The position numbers and the translations under genes are program-made. This document shows positions 11,033 to 20,831 of a stretch of 64,000 nt of DNA, in pieces; the first letter of the stretch is position 1; every line of letters begins with the position of its first letter. The notes beneath the pieces are model-generated. The model saw only the letters and a program-made list of their open reading frames with translations. It was not told where the DNA came from and made no database searches. The stretch is from Ambrosia x helenae (taxonomy: Eukaryota; Streptophyta; Magnoliopsida; Asterales; Asteraceae): the NCBI GenBank assembly GCA_030844895.1, contig CM061224.1, positions 31,456,102 through 31,520,101 of the forward strand, written 5' to 3'.

Positions 11033-12310
11033 TAGGGGTGAGCAATGGTCCAAACCCGACCCGACCCGACCAAACTCGACCCGAACCGAGACCTGAGCCT
11101 AACATAAAACAAGAACCGAATTCAAACCATAAGATTAGGTTCGGTCTTCGGTTCCTTCACACCCGGTTCCATCGGTCCATGATTCAATACCTGAACCCGA
11201 TCTGCAACAACATATCCAACAGCAAAAACCTTCGATTATGTTGCAATCAACATCAAAAAACCATATATTGAGTTTAAGCCACGAATGTTAAGTGTTTAGT
11301 GTTGAATTTTTAACCAAAGGCAATTTATAATTTATTTTGCATGATGATTACTTATTGGACATACATAATTATAAAACTTACTGGATGACAAACTCTAGCA
11401 TGACAAATATAAACATGTAGCTTATTTTAGATGAATTTGAAGATAAATGAACCTATCAACTATTTAGGGGAAATAGATTAAAGCATAGGTTAAGTGAAAA
11501 AGTGTTGGTTAATTCACATCAAAACTTGGGCACGAAACCTTTCAAAATCATGTTGGTTAATTCACATCAAAACAATCTCACTGTTGGTTAATAAAGTCTT
11601 TATTAATGCCTACAAACACACTTTTTTTTCTAAATGTATATGTGCAGGGGCATTTATGTCTTTATTAAGTTATGAAAAATAAGTCAAAAATTGTGAACTC
11701 TAAAAGAAATAACAAAATCAATAAATGGGTCAATATGGGTATCACAATTCACAACTAAGTTACGGGTTTTTGACCCATTAACTCATTAAGTTAGTGCAGC
11801 AACATGTTGTTTTGATTGACCCATTAAGTTACTGAAATTATGTAGTCAAAATTTATGGCCAATCTTCAAACATTCCCCATAGATCAAACAAACCCAAAAC
11901 ACAATACTAACTAGGGACTAAAGTTGGGCAATCAAATCTGTAGCCAATAGCCATCTTAAGGTCCAAACAAAAGCCGAACCTACACATCTAAATTGGACCC
12001 ACTAACAGCCCAACCAAAGATCCATATCACAATCAACCTTTGCAGACTTACTCGAAAGAAAAGAAGCATTACTTTTGCATAACTTTCTACTAATATCATC
12101 ATGTTTTAACTTGTACATTACCTATAAACATGTTTGGTTCATGCTAGCTAATGTAGTCAAATTATAAAGTTTAAAACCACTGCTTGCTGGTTGTACAAAA
12201 ATCCTGGACCGGCTACAGAACCTACCTAATAGGATCGGGTCGGTTTCAATAGATTTTAGGGTCGGTCCTCGGTTTTTTTTCGGTCCGGTTCAAATATGCT
12301 CAACAACCCA
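11033..12310. mobile_element. hAT-like element remnant
   Basis: The left end taggggtgagcaatgg and adjacent cccgacccgacccgac repeats, and a right end with ggtcggtcctcgg, cggtccggttc and tgctcaacaaccc, resemble hAT-type termini and subterminal repeats. No target duplication can be read and the right end is diverged. There is no transposase frame. The interior is AT-rich with a duplicated tgttggttaattcacatc at about 11503 and 11552. Confidence 0.4.
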
Positions 12311-13453
12311 ACATCTAAATATAATGACAAACAGTTTAAGTAGCCTGGAATTAATCAATACTAATACTAATGTTAAACACAAAAAAGAGAGTACATAGCA
12401 AAAAGCATTATTATGTATGAATTATGAAAGCTGCACTGCACTGCACCTTTTATTGTATACCAAGAACAGTATGCCTACAACAAAAAAAGCAAGAATCGTT
12501 TTGACAGTAAACAATAGCATTAAACAGAAAATTACCTAAAAGGAAACAGAAAGACAACAAAACGATAGTTTGTGTAGTCAATGCCCTGTAAAAGCTTCAA
12601 TCGCATGAACCCTAATTTGTCGAGTCGATGCCGTCGTATAGCTTCAATCGCATGAACCAAGCGTGTAGCGACGACCTTCCGCATTGAACAAATCGTTCAG
12701 ATCTTACACTAAAATTAACCTAATCCGATATATCGCTAACTAATCGTTAATTTCAGCAAGGCTAGGTCACCAACAGTATGATTGATGAGGAACTTGAAGG
12801 TAGGTGAAAAATTAGGGGTTTTTTTTTATTAAGAATGGGGGTGGGTTAAATGCACAAGAATATGGTGGTTCTTGATGGCAGTGGTTAGGTGGATGGTGGT
12901 GTAATTTTTTTTGGATGGTGGTGTAATAATTGCAGGATATGAGGGTTTTACATACATAGGCGGGAGAATGAATTATTGGGGAAGGATGTTAAAATTTTGA
13001 AAAGAAAAATATATTAAGACACAAAACATGACACACATAATATGATGGTGTCATGTTTTTTATTTTATGACATTTAATTAATGACAAACAAAAATGTGTG
13101 TCATAGATTTACTATATTTTATAAATCATGACATATTTTTTATGACACACGGTTTTTAGTGTCATAAAATGGTTGCGTGTCATTGTTCGCGTGTCAAGAA
13201 ATGTATATTTTCTAGTAGTGTAACTTGAGCCATTTGCAATAGGTTATCACGTAAAAATGGATTTTTCAACCCCGGGACCCTCCCGGGGTAATCAGCTAGT
13301 AACTAGATAGATAAATATAAACTCAAACTTTTATCTTCTAATCCATCATGTTCCTAACCCCTTTCACTAAAATAAGAATTAACCCCAATAGACTCAAATA
13401 GGGCATTCCATAAATATTTTCTACCGACTTATGAAGTAAGCAAGTTTTGTTTG

Positions 13454-13461
13454 TATAAATA
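13454..13461 (+). promoter_or_regulatory. TATA box of the RING gene
   Basis: The sequence tataaata lies 85 bp upstream of the first ATG (13539) and 261 bp upstream of the ATG that opens the RING frame (13715). Confidence 0.45.
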
Positions 13462-13714
13462 ATGTTCCAAGCCTCCAACACCCTAACCCTATACCTACCT
13501 TTCATTTGATCGATAACTAATCCGATTGATTCAAGATCATGTCAGAGTTTGATCTAATTCTTCACAATTTCTTCACATCATTCCCCAGAACCTTATTCGA
13601 ACCCATTACACTCCATCTCAAGATCACCAACATCAACAAGAAGAACCACTCTTTTTCACATTTCATAACGTTCCATCAAATCTTTATCTAACGTCACAAT
13701 CAGCAATAGATGCC

Positions 13715-14080
13715 ATGCCAACGGTTAGAGTAACCGATGATGAAGAAGAAGAATGTTCGATATGTTTGAGTGATTATAGTGCCACTGGTGTAGCAAAAGA
13801 ATTGCCATGCAAGCATAAGTACCATGCGGATTGTATAAAAAAGTGGTTAGATATCCATGGATCATGTCCGGTATGTAGATACCAAATGCCGGCTGTGGCC
13901 GTAGATGAAGAGGATAACTGGTGGATAGAGGATGTAGATGACTGGGGGAGAGAGGGTATAGAAGAAGAGGATAATTGGACAGAGGATGTAGAATACTGGT
14001 GGAGAGAGGGTATAGAAGAAGAGGATAACTGGTTGATAGACGGTGTAGATGACTGGTCGAGAGAGGGTGTAGATGAATAG
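13715..14080 (+). CDS. RING-H2 finger protein, probable E3 ubiquitin ligase, likely decaying
   Basis: The 121-residue product has a RING-H2 finger at about residues 14-47: C-x2-C, then CKHKYHADCI with the H2 pair, then a C-P-V-C close. Such fingers recruit E2 enzymes. The C-terminal half is an Asp/Glu/Trp-rich tandem repeat. In the RING frame, protein-like sequence (a QSAIDA-type linker before the start) continues upstream to about 13555 without an ATG. The nearest upstream ATG (13539) reads another frame whose product also looks real, so an N-terminal indel is likely. The stop at 14078-14080 falls inside a repeat unit that continues after it. It may be a shortened gene or a young pseudogene. 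Confidence 0.6.
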   Translation: MPTVRVTDDEEEECSICLSDYSATGVAKELPCKHKYHADCIKKWLDIHGSCPVCRYQMPAVAVDEEDNWWIEDVDDWGREGIEEEDNWTEDVEYWWREGIEEEDNWLIDGVDDWSREGVDE

Positions 14081-14170
14081 GATAACCGGTCGATATAGGG
14101 TGTAGATGACCGGTGGATAGAGTGTGTAGATGAAGAGGATAACCGGTAGATAGAGGTTGTAGATGATAGT
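13909..14170 (+). repeat. Tandem repeat in the RING gene's 3' end
   Basis: Roughly 54-60-bp units are recognisable from gaagaggataa..tgg, gatgtagatgac and gagagagggt. The first three are coding (EEDNW...VDDW...REG) and at least two more lie downstream of the stop codon, where in-frame TAG codons replace GAG or TGG. Unit length and sequence vary. Confidence 0.75.
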
Positions 14171-14864
14171 TGGACTAGGAGGCTTAATTTTAACTTGTTC
14201 AACACGACAACACGCATATTTAAATGTTATGGTTTCATTGATTAGGAATATGGTTTCACTAAATAGGCACATTAGACTAGCATTGGAGGTGGTGGTTAAT
14301 TTATTCGTATCTAGGTTATCCACCATAACTCGGGAATAAAAAATAGTGTAACCAAAAAATAATATGGTTATTTCGTTTATTGGAACGTGTTAAATGGGAT
14401 GACTGGTAATAATTAAAAAGTACGTTGACTTAACAAGTTAATTATCACAAACTAAAACATAATTATTTTCATGTTGTGTTTAAAATTGTCACCCTACGCT
14501 AACCATCCATTCTTGCATAGTGATACCCTCAAATGCATAGGGGGTAGTCGGCTCACGGAGTACATTCGGGTGACACATTCTGTGGGCTACATGTAGTAAA
14601 GATTGTAAGGGTTGGTCCACAATGCTGGGTTATATTTTCTCTTATTTTAATTTTAATATATTATAGAATATAAGTTATATAATATAATGTTCTTTGGCAA
14701 ATATATTATCGTGATTTTGATTTAATCTTTAAAAACGAGTAAAAACACAAGTCTCTGATGATTGAATTTTTATATACATTTTTTCTATATTGTTAGCGTT
14801 CGATCATGAGCCACACCCCGATTTTTACTCGACTGTTACTCCAGTGAGGAAACTCATGTGGATG
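14171..14864. other. Intergenic sequence, no gene seen
   Basis: The stretch is AT-rich. The moderately GC-rich patch at 14500-14630 has no open frame. Nothing recognised. Confidence 0.4.
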
Positions 14865-15048
14865 CAGTGGTGGACATATAGTATAGGGAGGGGTAGCAAA
14901 TGTCACCCTTCAACTTTTTCGGTGTAGCGTAACTTTATTTAATCTTTTTACGTTTTTTGCATTACGTTACCTCTAAGAGTAATGTAACATTACTCCTAAA
15001 AAAAAGATAGAAGCCATCGGGCTAAACCATTTCATTTGTAATTTCTTA

Positions 15049-15490
15049 GTGGGCTATTGGTTTTAATAACCATAACTATCACATGTTTTTTTTTTTTTTT
15101 TTTGAACGCCATTTTTTTACATTTTTTTTGCACACCCTTGGACTTTAACTCCTAACCTCACCCAAAAGAGGATTTTCTCTCAGCCACTATGCTATAACCT
15201 AAGTGGCATAACTATCACATGTTAGCCACTACTACTCTTAACTAACTACTTGACCACCATCACTTTCAATTTGCAATTTGTATGTCATGTCACTAACTAA
15301 AGGCCATGTCACTAAAAAATAGTCACGTCAGAAAAAAAAAAAAAAAAAAAGTAACCAGTTTAGAGTTTTGATTGCTTGGGAGTGGCAAAGGAAAATAAAT
15401 TACATATTGAGAGTTGTAGTGTTCAACAGGTTAGTTGAAAGTAGTAGTAACCAACATGTGATAGTTGGTGTTATTAAAACCCAATAACTC
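15049..15490. mobile_element. MITE nested in the hAT-like element
   Basis: The left arm gctattggttttaataac and the right arm gttattaaaacccaataac are inverted, and the match extends inward through actatcacatg. The flanks share tttctta (15042-15048 and 15491-15497), an apparent target duplication of 7 bases, perhaps an eroded 9. Its left arm is split by a SINE. Confidence 0.6.
15087..15207 (-). mobile_element. tRNA-derived SINE with 15-bp target duplication
   Basis: The 121-bp insert is flanked by perfect copies of ataactatcacatgt (15072-15086 and 15208-15222). On the minus strand it starts gccacttaggttatagca, carries A-box-like (gcatagtggctgag) and weak B-box-like (ggagttaaagtcc) segments, and ends ggcgttc plus a poly-A tail. 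The same cgttc-plus-A ending occurs in the SINE at 41774-41877. Retroposed by LINE machinery supplied elsewhere. Confidence 0.8.
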
Positions 15491-15968
15491 TTTCTTAATC
15501 AAAAGATAAAAACCATACACCATAGTCAATGTTTTGAATTGCTAAAAATAAAAGAAAAGAATCAAGAGTAGGAGGAAAAAAAAAAGAAGCAATAAAGAAC
15601 AGTCGACTCCTCGCCCCTGCACAACACAACCTCTCTGCAATCACCGAGAGTGTCGTCCGACGACCGCCCAAGCCAAAGCTGCCCTCGCGTCTTTGCCTTC
15701 TGGTCACCGTTTGCTTCCCCCAAATTCCAAATCGGACATCTATCATTCTGGTTCTAAAATCTATTTGATTATCTAAGTAAAAGAAAAGGATGTAATGGCT
15801 TGATTTCAAACTTTAAAAACCGAATATGAGAAATCAATCATGTATGTATTTAACTTTATTTATTAACGTGTTTTTCTTTTTGTTTCATTTACATTGTACG
15901 AAAGTATGGTAAAAACAATTTTGATGTTACTCCTAAAATTTTGGTCTAGATCCGCCACTGTGTGGATG

Positions 15969-16301
15969 CAGTACGGTTTCCGGGGGAACGTCGTAAACAA
16001 GTCTGATACACTAGCGCGGGTCCGGTAGAGACAACGTAGTTTAGGGCAGACCTTGGCTAGATCTGCCGATTAGACAGTATGACATTGAATCACTCATATA
16101 AAATTCACCGTTCAAAAAAAAATTATATGGCAGGGCCTAAACCAAATTAGATAAAGAGGTGTGCTCTAGAATTTTTTCTGTTAAATAGGTGGGCTTGAGG
16201 GTTTTGCTGCAACTAGACGTCAATGGATCCAGCCATAGATGCATTACGGGAAGGAAATATGTTTTTAAAAGTTGGATGTTTTGTATATTATACATTACAT
16301 A
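15969..16301. other. Intergenic sequence between hAT-like element and MULE
   Basis: A ccgttcaaaaaaaaa tail at 16109-16123 looks like a SINE 3' end, but no clear body or target duplication was found. There is no gene. Confidence 0.4.
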
Positions 16302-16310
16302 TAATATTAA

Positions 16311-16517
16311 TAGTGAATTATGATTTGCTTTCCTGTGTTATAGTAATTTTAACTAGTTGAATTCAAAATTAAAAACTTTAACTACTTGCGTCCCTAAATA
16401 GAAATTAACTAACATCTTGAGTCCAGATGACAGACACCGTCCACCAGTTCTGTTAACTCACTCCACGTGCAGTTCACGTGAGGGGTATTTCTGTGCATTC
16501 ATACCCTATTTAAAAGC
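16311..16517 (+). repeat. MULE left terminal inverted repeat / promoter
   Basis: It pairs with 18652-18858. It contains two CACGTG G-box cores (16464-16469, 16475-16480) and a TATA-like tatttaaa (16507-16514), about 75 bp upstream of the GRF gene's ATG. It therefore probably serves as that gene's promoter as well as the transposase-binding end. Confidence 0.85.
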
Positions 16518-16585
16518 ATTTTCCCTCATTATAAAACATCTCTCTCTATTTGTTCTCCATTTTAAAAACCTAATTGAACAAGTCG

Positions 16586-16861
16586 ATGATGAACTGCAGA
16601 TGTGGGTTTCCAACAACAGTTCGAACGTCATGGACTGCACTAAATCCAGGCCGAATGTTTCATTGTTGTCCAACTTGTGGGTTTGTCAAGTGGTGCGATC
16701 CTCCAATGTGTGCACAAGCTACTGAAATCAAACCTGGATAACTTAGAACGATGAACAATCATGAACAATTGGCAATAGGAAGGGACAAACAGCTGAAAAG
16801 ATTGAGGATTGTGCTATGTCTTACTTGGATTTTCTTTATATTGTATGTGATTTTGAAATGA
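16586..16861 (+). pseudogene. GRF zinc-finger / membrane protein carried by the MULE (one nonsense codon)
   Basis: From ATG ATG at 16586 the frame encodes a zf-GRF domain at about residues 4-41: C-R-C-G, then the RTS-T--NPGR-F--C block, a CGF--W-DPPMC close. A TAA at 16739-16741 interrupts it. The same frame then continues without a break through a short basic/coiled part and a hydrophobic C-terminal helix (IVLCLTWIFFILYVILK), ending TGA at 16859-16861. zf-GRF plus coil plus C-terminal membrane segment is a layout I know from many small plant proteins of unknown role; GRF fingers bind single-stranded nucleic acid in better-studied proteins. TAA probably replaced a Leu codon (TTA). It faces the transposase gene. 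Confidence 0.75.
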
Positions 16862-17506
16862 TTATGGTAGTGTGGTATAGTTTGTGGTGCTTTATGAAGT
16901 GTATGTGTATTTAATTGACCTAATATTGTAACCCCTGATATTGTAATGGTCAAGTACGAAGTAATGTATCAGATTTCGGTTAATGAAATTTTTATACTTT
17001 TGTATGTGTTTAAAAGCTTTTTTTTTTATTTTTTTAGATGTTGCATTATGTTGATAATGGTGAAGTTCATAATGTGTCAATAATGGCCAATACAGTTTGG
17101 ATGTGGTCAATAAAACATGGTCACTAATGGGTCAATAATGAGTTAATAATGGGCAATAAAACAAGCAGAAACTACACATAATCTAAAGCATAATGGGTCA
17201 ATAACATGCACATATCTAAATCAACACATAATGGGTCAAAAATGGTCAATAACCTGCACATAATTTAAATCAACACATAATGGGTTAAAAATGTGCAATA
17301 ATCAACCTGCACATTCATGATGTACATGTTCAAATCTAGTAGTTATCAAGAAGTTAATTTAAACCAACATCCAAATTAAAACAACTATCCAAAACATTAC
17401 AATTGTCTGAAAACAACATTTAAATGTTTGACATTACCAAATCAGAAGACAACCAAAAGACATGACCATTGTTCATAACATAATAACATAAACCTACAAC
17501 CAAGGA

Positions 17507-18560
17507 CTACATATATTGGCTAACATAAGGTGCATTTTGTGAAGTACCATTTCTACCCATTGATGACTTTTTGACAGGTTCCCACTTTTTTCTCTTTGCA
17601 CCACCATTTTCACCCTTTTCGGCTTTGGAAGACTTACCACCCTGCCCTTTGCAGCTCCTTGAGTTGTGTCCCAAGTTCTTACATTTGCTACAAGTTTTGG
17701 TGTCTCCTTTCCTTGCCATCTTCCCTCTTTTGACAATCTGGCTTTCTTCTATCTCAATTCGTGATTTCTTCCTAGATTTTTAAGGCCTTCCCACTTGAAC
17801 ATGATGCTTAGGAGGGGTGAGGGTTGTTGGACATTCAGAAGGGCTCTAAAAATCTCTACCATTGAGTGGTTCAATTGTGTTCATGTATACCTTTTTCCAG
17901 ATCTCTAGCTAGTAGACCTCATCAACCCATGACTACACAACACCACTTTTGAAACCCATTTTCTGCCATATTCTAGATTGCAGCCACCCCATGTTGACAT
18001 GGCATACCTGTTAACTGTCATTTCCTGTAACTGCATGTCCTTTCAAAAACATTAACAGAACACTAGTCCATGAAAGGACCACTTACCTGGAACTTACCCT
18101 TCACAGCCATCATCACACTATATTGTGATGCCCTATGTTTAATTTCATTGAATGTTGTTGCAACATAGGGGGTCAAAGGACCATTGGATTTTGCTATGGT
18201 TTTATGGACTGTCACAATTCTTTTCATCAGATTTCTCTGATGTACTCAAGACATGTGACAATTGGTTTGTCCCTCCCTCTAACAAGCTGCCTATTGAAGA
18301 CTTCACATTTTACCTATCAAAGTACCACATTTTACCACCAACATACCTTCTAACAGGCTTTTCTTTAAACCCACCTCCGTGGAACATTTGAATGCTAAAC
18401 ATTGTAGGTTCGCCAACTAAATCAAACGAAAAATGTAAAATTTAGGTTATAATCATTCAAAATTAGGTCAAAATGTAAAATTTATACACTTACCATATTC
18501 TTCGTATGGATCAAGATGAACGGTTGAACCACGTATACACCAAGTCGATATCTCTATCAT
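17507..18560 (-). pseudogene. mudrA-like: MuDR-type MULE transposase, core deleted
   Basis: Exon 1 runs from ATG 18560 to 18494 and is followed by GTAAGT. The acceptor ...gatttag at about 18417 restores frame exactly into a segment with MFHGGGF and RRYVGGKMWYFD, the N-terminal signature of MuDR-family transposases, then a TAA. The downstream part (18040-17900) has a SWIM-type LTGMPCQHGVAAI motif, then GRP and a C-terminal zinc knuckle (CSKCKNLGHNSRSC, about 17690-17645). The DDE catalytic domain expected between them is missing, since only about 150 bp separate the two parts. Several TAG codons sit where Trp is expected. Confidence 0.8.
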
Positions 18561-18651
18561 GTTGTTTGATGATCGTTCAAATCTTGAAGATTATGAAATT
18601 GATTTGGGTGCAAACTAATATTGGGGGTTTTAAAACTTATTAGATGAAGAG

Positions 18652-18858
18652 GCTTTTAAATAGGGTATGGATGGACAGAAATACCCCTCACGTGAACTGC
18701 AGGTGGAGTGAGGTAACAAAATTGGTGGACGACGTCTGTCATTTGGACTCGAGAGGTTAGTTAATTTATATTTAGGGACGTAAGTAGTTAAAGTTTTCAA
18801 CTTTGGATTCAACTAGTTAAAACCACTATAACACAGGGACGCAAATAGTAATTCACTC
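18652..18858 (-). repeat. MULE right terminal inverted repeat / promoter
   Basis: 207 bp, inverted copy of 16311-16517, with one G-box core CACGTG (18689-18694) and a TATA-like tatttaaa (18655-18662, minus strand) about 95 bp upstream of the transposase ATG. Confidence 0.85.
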
Positions 18859-18867
18859 TAATATTAA

Positions 18868-20203
18868 AAATTATAGATGTTACACACTAAAGTGGCATCA
18901 CTAACATGCACTACCGCTAATATGCCCCGTTCCCTCACGTGCACCAGCCATATTTGGTGTTGCATAGCTAACGTGAACCGCCCGTTAACGTGTATTGGCC
19001 ATATTTTTTTAACGTTAAGGATGAGCAATGTTATTTTTTTCATTTTAGGGATAAACATTTGGTACCGGGTACTTACTTGTATCGAACCAGTAGTTTCAGT
19101 ACCGATATAGTGACATTTTTCTTTACTGTGAATAACCAAATCGGTATTGTTAATGCCGAACTGATACCGTATTCAGTTTCATATTTTTCTCAACGTTAAA
19201 ATATTTCTAATATCAATCGTATTGTCAACAAAACAACCCTAGTTTGAATGATAATAGGACACGTTTGCAGGCATTTGTTAGAATTTGCATGGCATCTGTT
19301 GGAGGGATGCCCTTAGAAGCCCAAGCGTTGTAACTTTTTAGATGCCTTTATCAACCAATCCTTTACCTAAGGGCTTTGTTTTTTTTTTTTTTTTTTTTTT
19401 TTTTTGGTTTTTTTTAATAGGGTGTGCCCAAGGTAAAAGAAAAAAATTATTAATACATTGTGTGTAGTAGATAGATGATGAGCAATGTTTTTAGAACCAG
19501 ACCGGCGGACTCCCCACTCGGTCACCAGTCCAACTGGTCAAACGAATCCAATTAAAGAAGAAATTTCTAAGCCATTTTTAGTTCAGCCCTCTAAATATCT
19601 GACTTGGCCGGCCAGTTCTCCGGGCCAACACGGTTCGTTGCTTACCCGGACCGGCCAAGGTACCGAATCCCTTTCTGATTGGCTAGTCTGATCCGCGTTT
19701 AACAACATTGGTGATGAGATTGAAATTAAGAAGGGTAAGATATATTTATAAGGTTGGAGATAAAATCAGGGTTTTTAAGGATTTATAAGGATAAGATGTG
19801 TGAAATGACATGGTAGCTAAGGATCTTTAAGAACGCATGTAGCATTGAAGATATTGTTAGTTAACTAAAGTGTCTAGTCTATTACATATTGCTAGATTCT
19901 TTAGTTTGATGAAACGGGAAAAGGTTGAACGTATCAACTATATTGAAAGAGGACGACATACATGCCTTTTGTGAAAATTTCAGTGAAAAACACACAACTC
20001 ACCAATAGAAAGTTTTTCTTGGAATAAAGAAAACATGTCACAAGAATGACTTTCGTATTCACAATGTGAGATGTGTGATAAAGAAACCTTAGGAATAAGT
20101 CATGAACCATAGCCGTGATACTGCCCATGTCATTTACACTAATTAACACACAAAATTTAGTTTTAGTTGTAGTTCAATTATCTCTTCAATCAAAAACAGC
20201 CAA
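18868..20203. other. Intergenic sequence with small element remnants
   Basis: Bases 19018-19200 carry taccgggtac, gtaccgatat and related pieces also seen in the MITE at 39506-39655. Bases 19480-19712 look like a short MITE: left caatgtttttagaacc, right gcgtttaacaacattg, with ccggcc-rich interior pairs. A poly-T run spans about 19379-19405. No gene. Confidence 0.4.
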
Positions 20204-20831
20204 CTACAAGTGACACGCAGGTAAACGGGCTACAAGCTGCACCACTACCATTTTTTGTAATGCAAAACCTACTATATTGAAAATAAAACATTGGCCCTTA
20301 GCCGACGGAGAATTACTTTGCACAACTTTTTTCACGCGATCGAGGAGCTTGATTGCTTGTGGGGCCAGCGCTCCAAAGGTATCAAAAGCGAAAGGCACAA
20401 ACACATGCTAGTTCTCTAGGCAAACCGCTTCATTTTATCCACTTTTTTGCTCTCGGCTTTCAACACAACCTGCCCAGCCACAAAACCTGAATCTCGGAGT
20501 CCCACCAATGGGGATACCCCAGTAAGGTCAACGCACGCATGCTTGCCTTGCGTCCATCCGAACACAAGAACGTCCGCTGGCCTCAGGGTGGATCGCCCGT
20601 CAAGTGGGTCCGTCAAGAAATTCACGGGAGCCTCTTTTTTGGCTGAAATCCCTGCCCTTCGTAACACATCCCCTAGACCATCTCTAACTAGGTCATGTCT
20701 GTATTTAAATCCTGACAACTCCTTACAATGTAGGGCGTGTTCTCCAAACGTGTCCAAGCATGCTTTCTTACAAATCAGACACAGTTCGTCAACAGGAAAC
20801 ATGGGAATCATAAGTCGGCATTTGAGGACCG
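20204..20831 (-). pseudogene. Reverse-transcriptase gene, C-terminal part (split by copia element)
   Basis: The minus-strand frame 20826-20416 contains CLICKKACLDTFGEHALHC, a C-x2-C...H-x3-C cluster, then an RH--VRDGL stretch and RPADVLVFGW...ACVDLT, a pattern like the restriction-endonuclease-like domain at the C-terminus of early-branching non-LTR retroelements. A further block with VPFAFDTFGALAPQA follows after a frame break near 20410. It continues the gene at 36041-38700: joining across the 5-bp duplication gaccg makes the coding sequence run on. The endonuclease assignment is an inference from spacing only. Confidence 0.6.

Larger units (their letters stand above)
9346..13220. mobile_element. 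Non-autonomous CACTA (En/Spm-type) element
   Basis: The terminal inverted repeats CACTACTAGAAAA at 9346 and TTTTCTAGTAGTG ending at 13220 are flanked by taa on both sides (9343-9345, 13221-13223), which fits a 3-bp target duplication. The subterminal regions are packed with direct and inverted atgacacgc / gcgtgtcat repeats (9370-9560 and 13020-13200), the usual transposase-binding layout. No TNPD-like transposase frame is visible, so it is non-autonomous. It sits inside Helitron B. Confidence 0.85.
8353..13300 (+). mobile_element. Helitron B, composite, interrupted by a CACTA element
   Basis: It begins TCTATCTATATATATAAAAG and contains the ctgacgtggc...gccacgtggcat block typical of many plant Helitrons. 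It ends with a hairpin, ccccgggaccctcccgggg (13270-13288), then taatcagctagt. A degraded internal terminus (caaccccgggacgctccc) at 9017 is followed by a second ctgacgtga...gccacgtggca block, so two Helitron copies may be fused. The 3' flanking base is A rather than the usual T. No Rep/helicase coding sequence is visible. Confidence 0.6.
14865..15960. mobile_element. hAT-like non-autonomous element
   Basis: The ends CAGTGGTGGA (14865) and TCCGCCACTG (15960) are inverted repeats of the common plant CAGTGGCGGA type. They are flanked by the same 8 bases, tgtggatg, at 14857-14864 and 15961-15968, the target length of hAT transposases. No transposase frame is present. The interior carries a nested MITE (15049-15490). 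A GC-richer stretch at 15600-15730 may be captured sequence, but it matches nothing I recognise. Confidence 0.8.
16311..18858. mobile_element. Mutator-like element (MULE) with two convergent genes
   Basis: The 2,548-bp element is flanked by a perfect 9-bp duplication, taatattaa (16302-16310 and 18859-18867), the length made by Mutator transposases. Its terminal inverted repeats are 207 bp each. Inside are a plus-strand GRF-zinc-finger gene at the left and a minus-strand MuDR-type transposase gene at the right, tail to tail, each starting just inside one terminal repeat. The transposase lacks its catalytic core, so this copy is non-autonomous. Confidence 0.9.

Noticed and set aside
13774..14326. 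Reverse-strand frames of about 150 codons over the RING gene
   Set aside because: Produced by the tandem repeat read backwards; low-complexity and no recognisable motif.
15495..15809. Minus-strand 104-codon frame in the hAT-like element
   Set aside because: No recognisable domain; kept only as possible captured GC-rich sequence.
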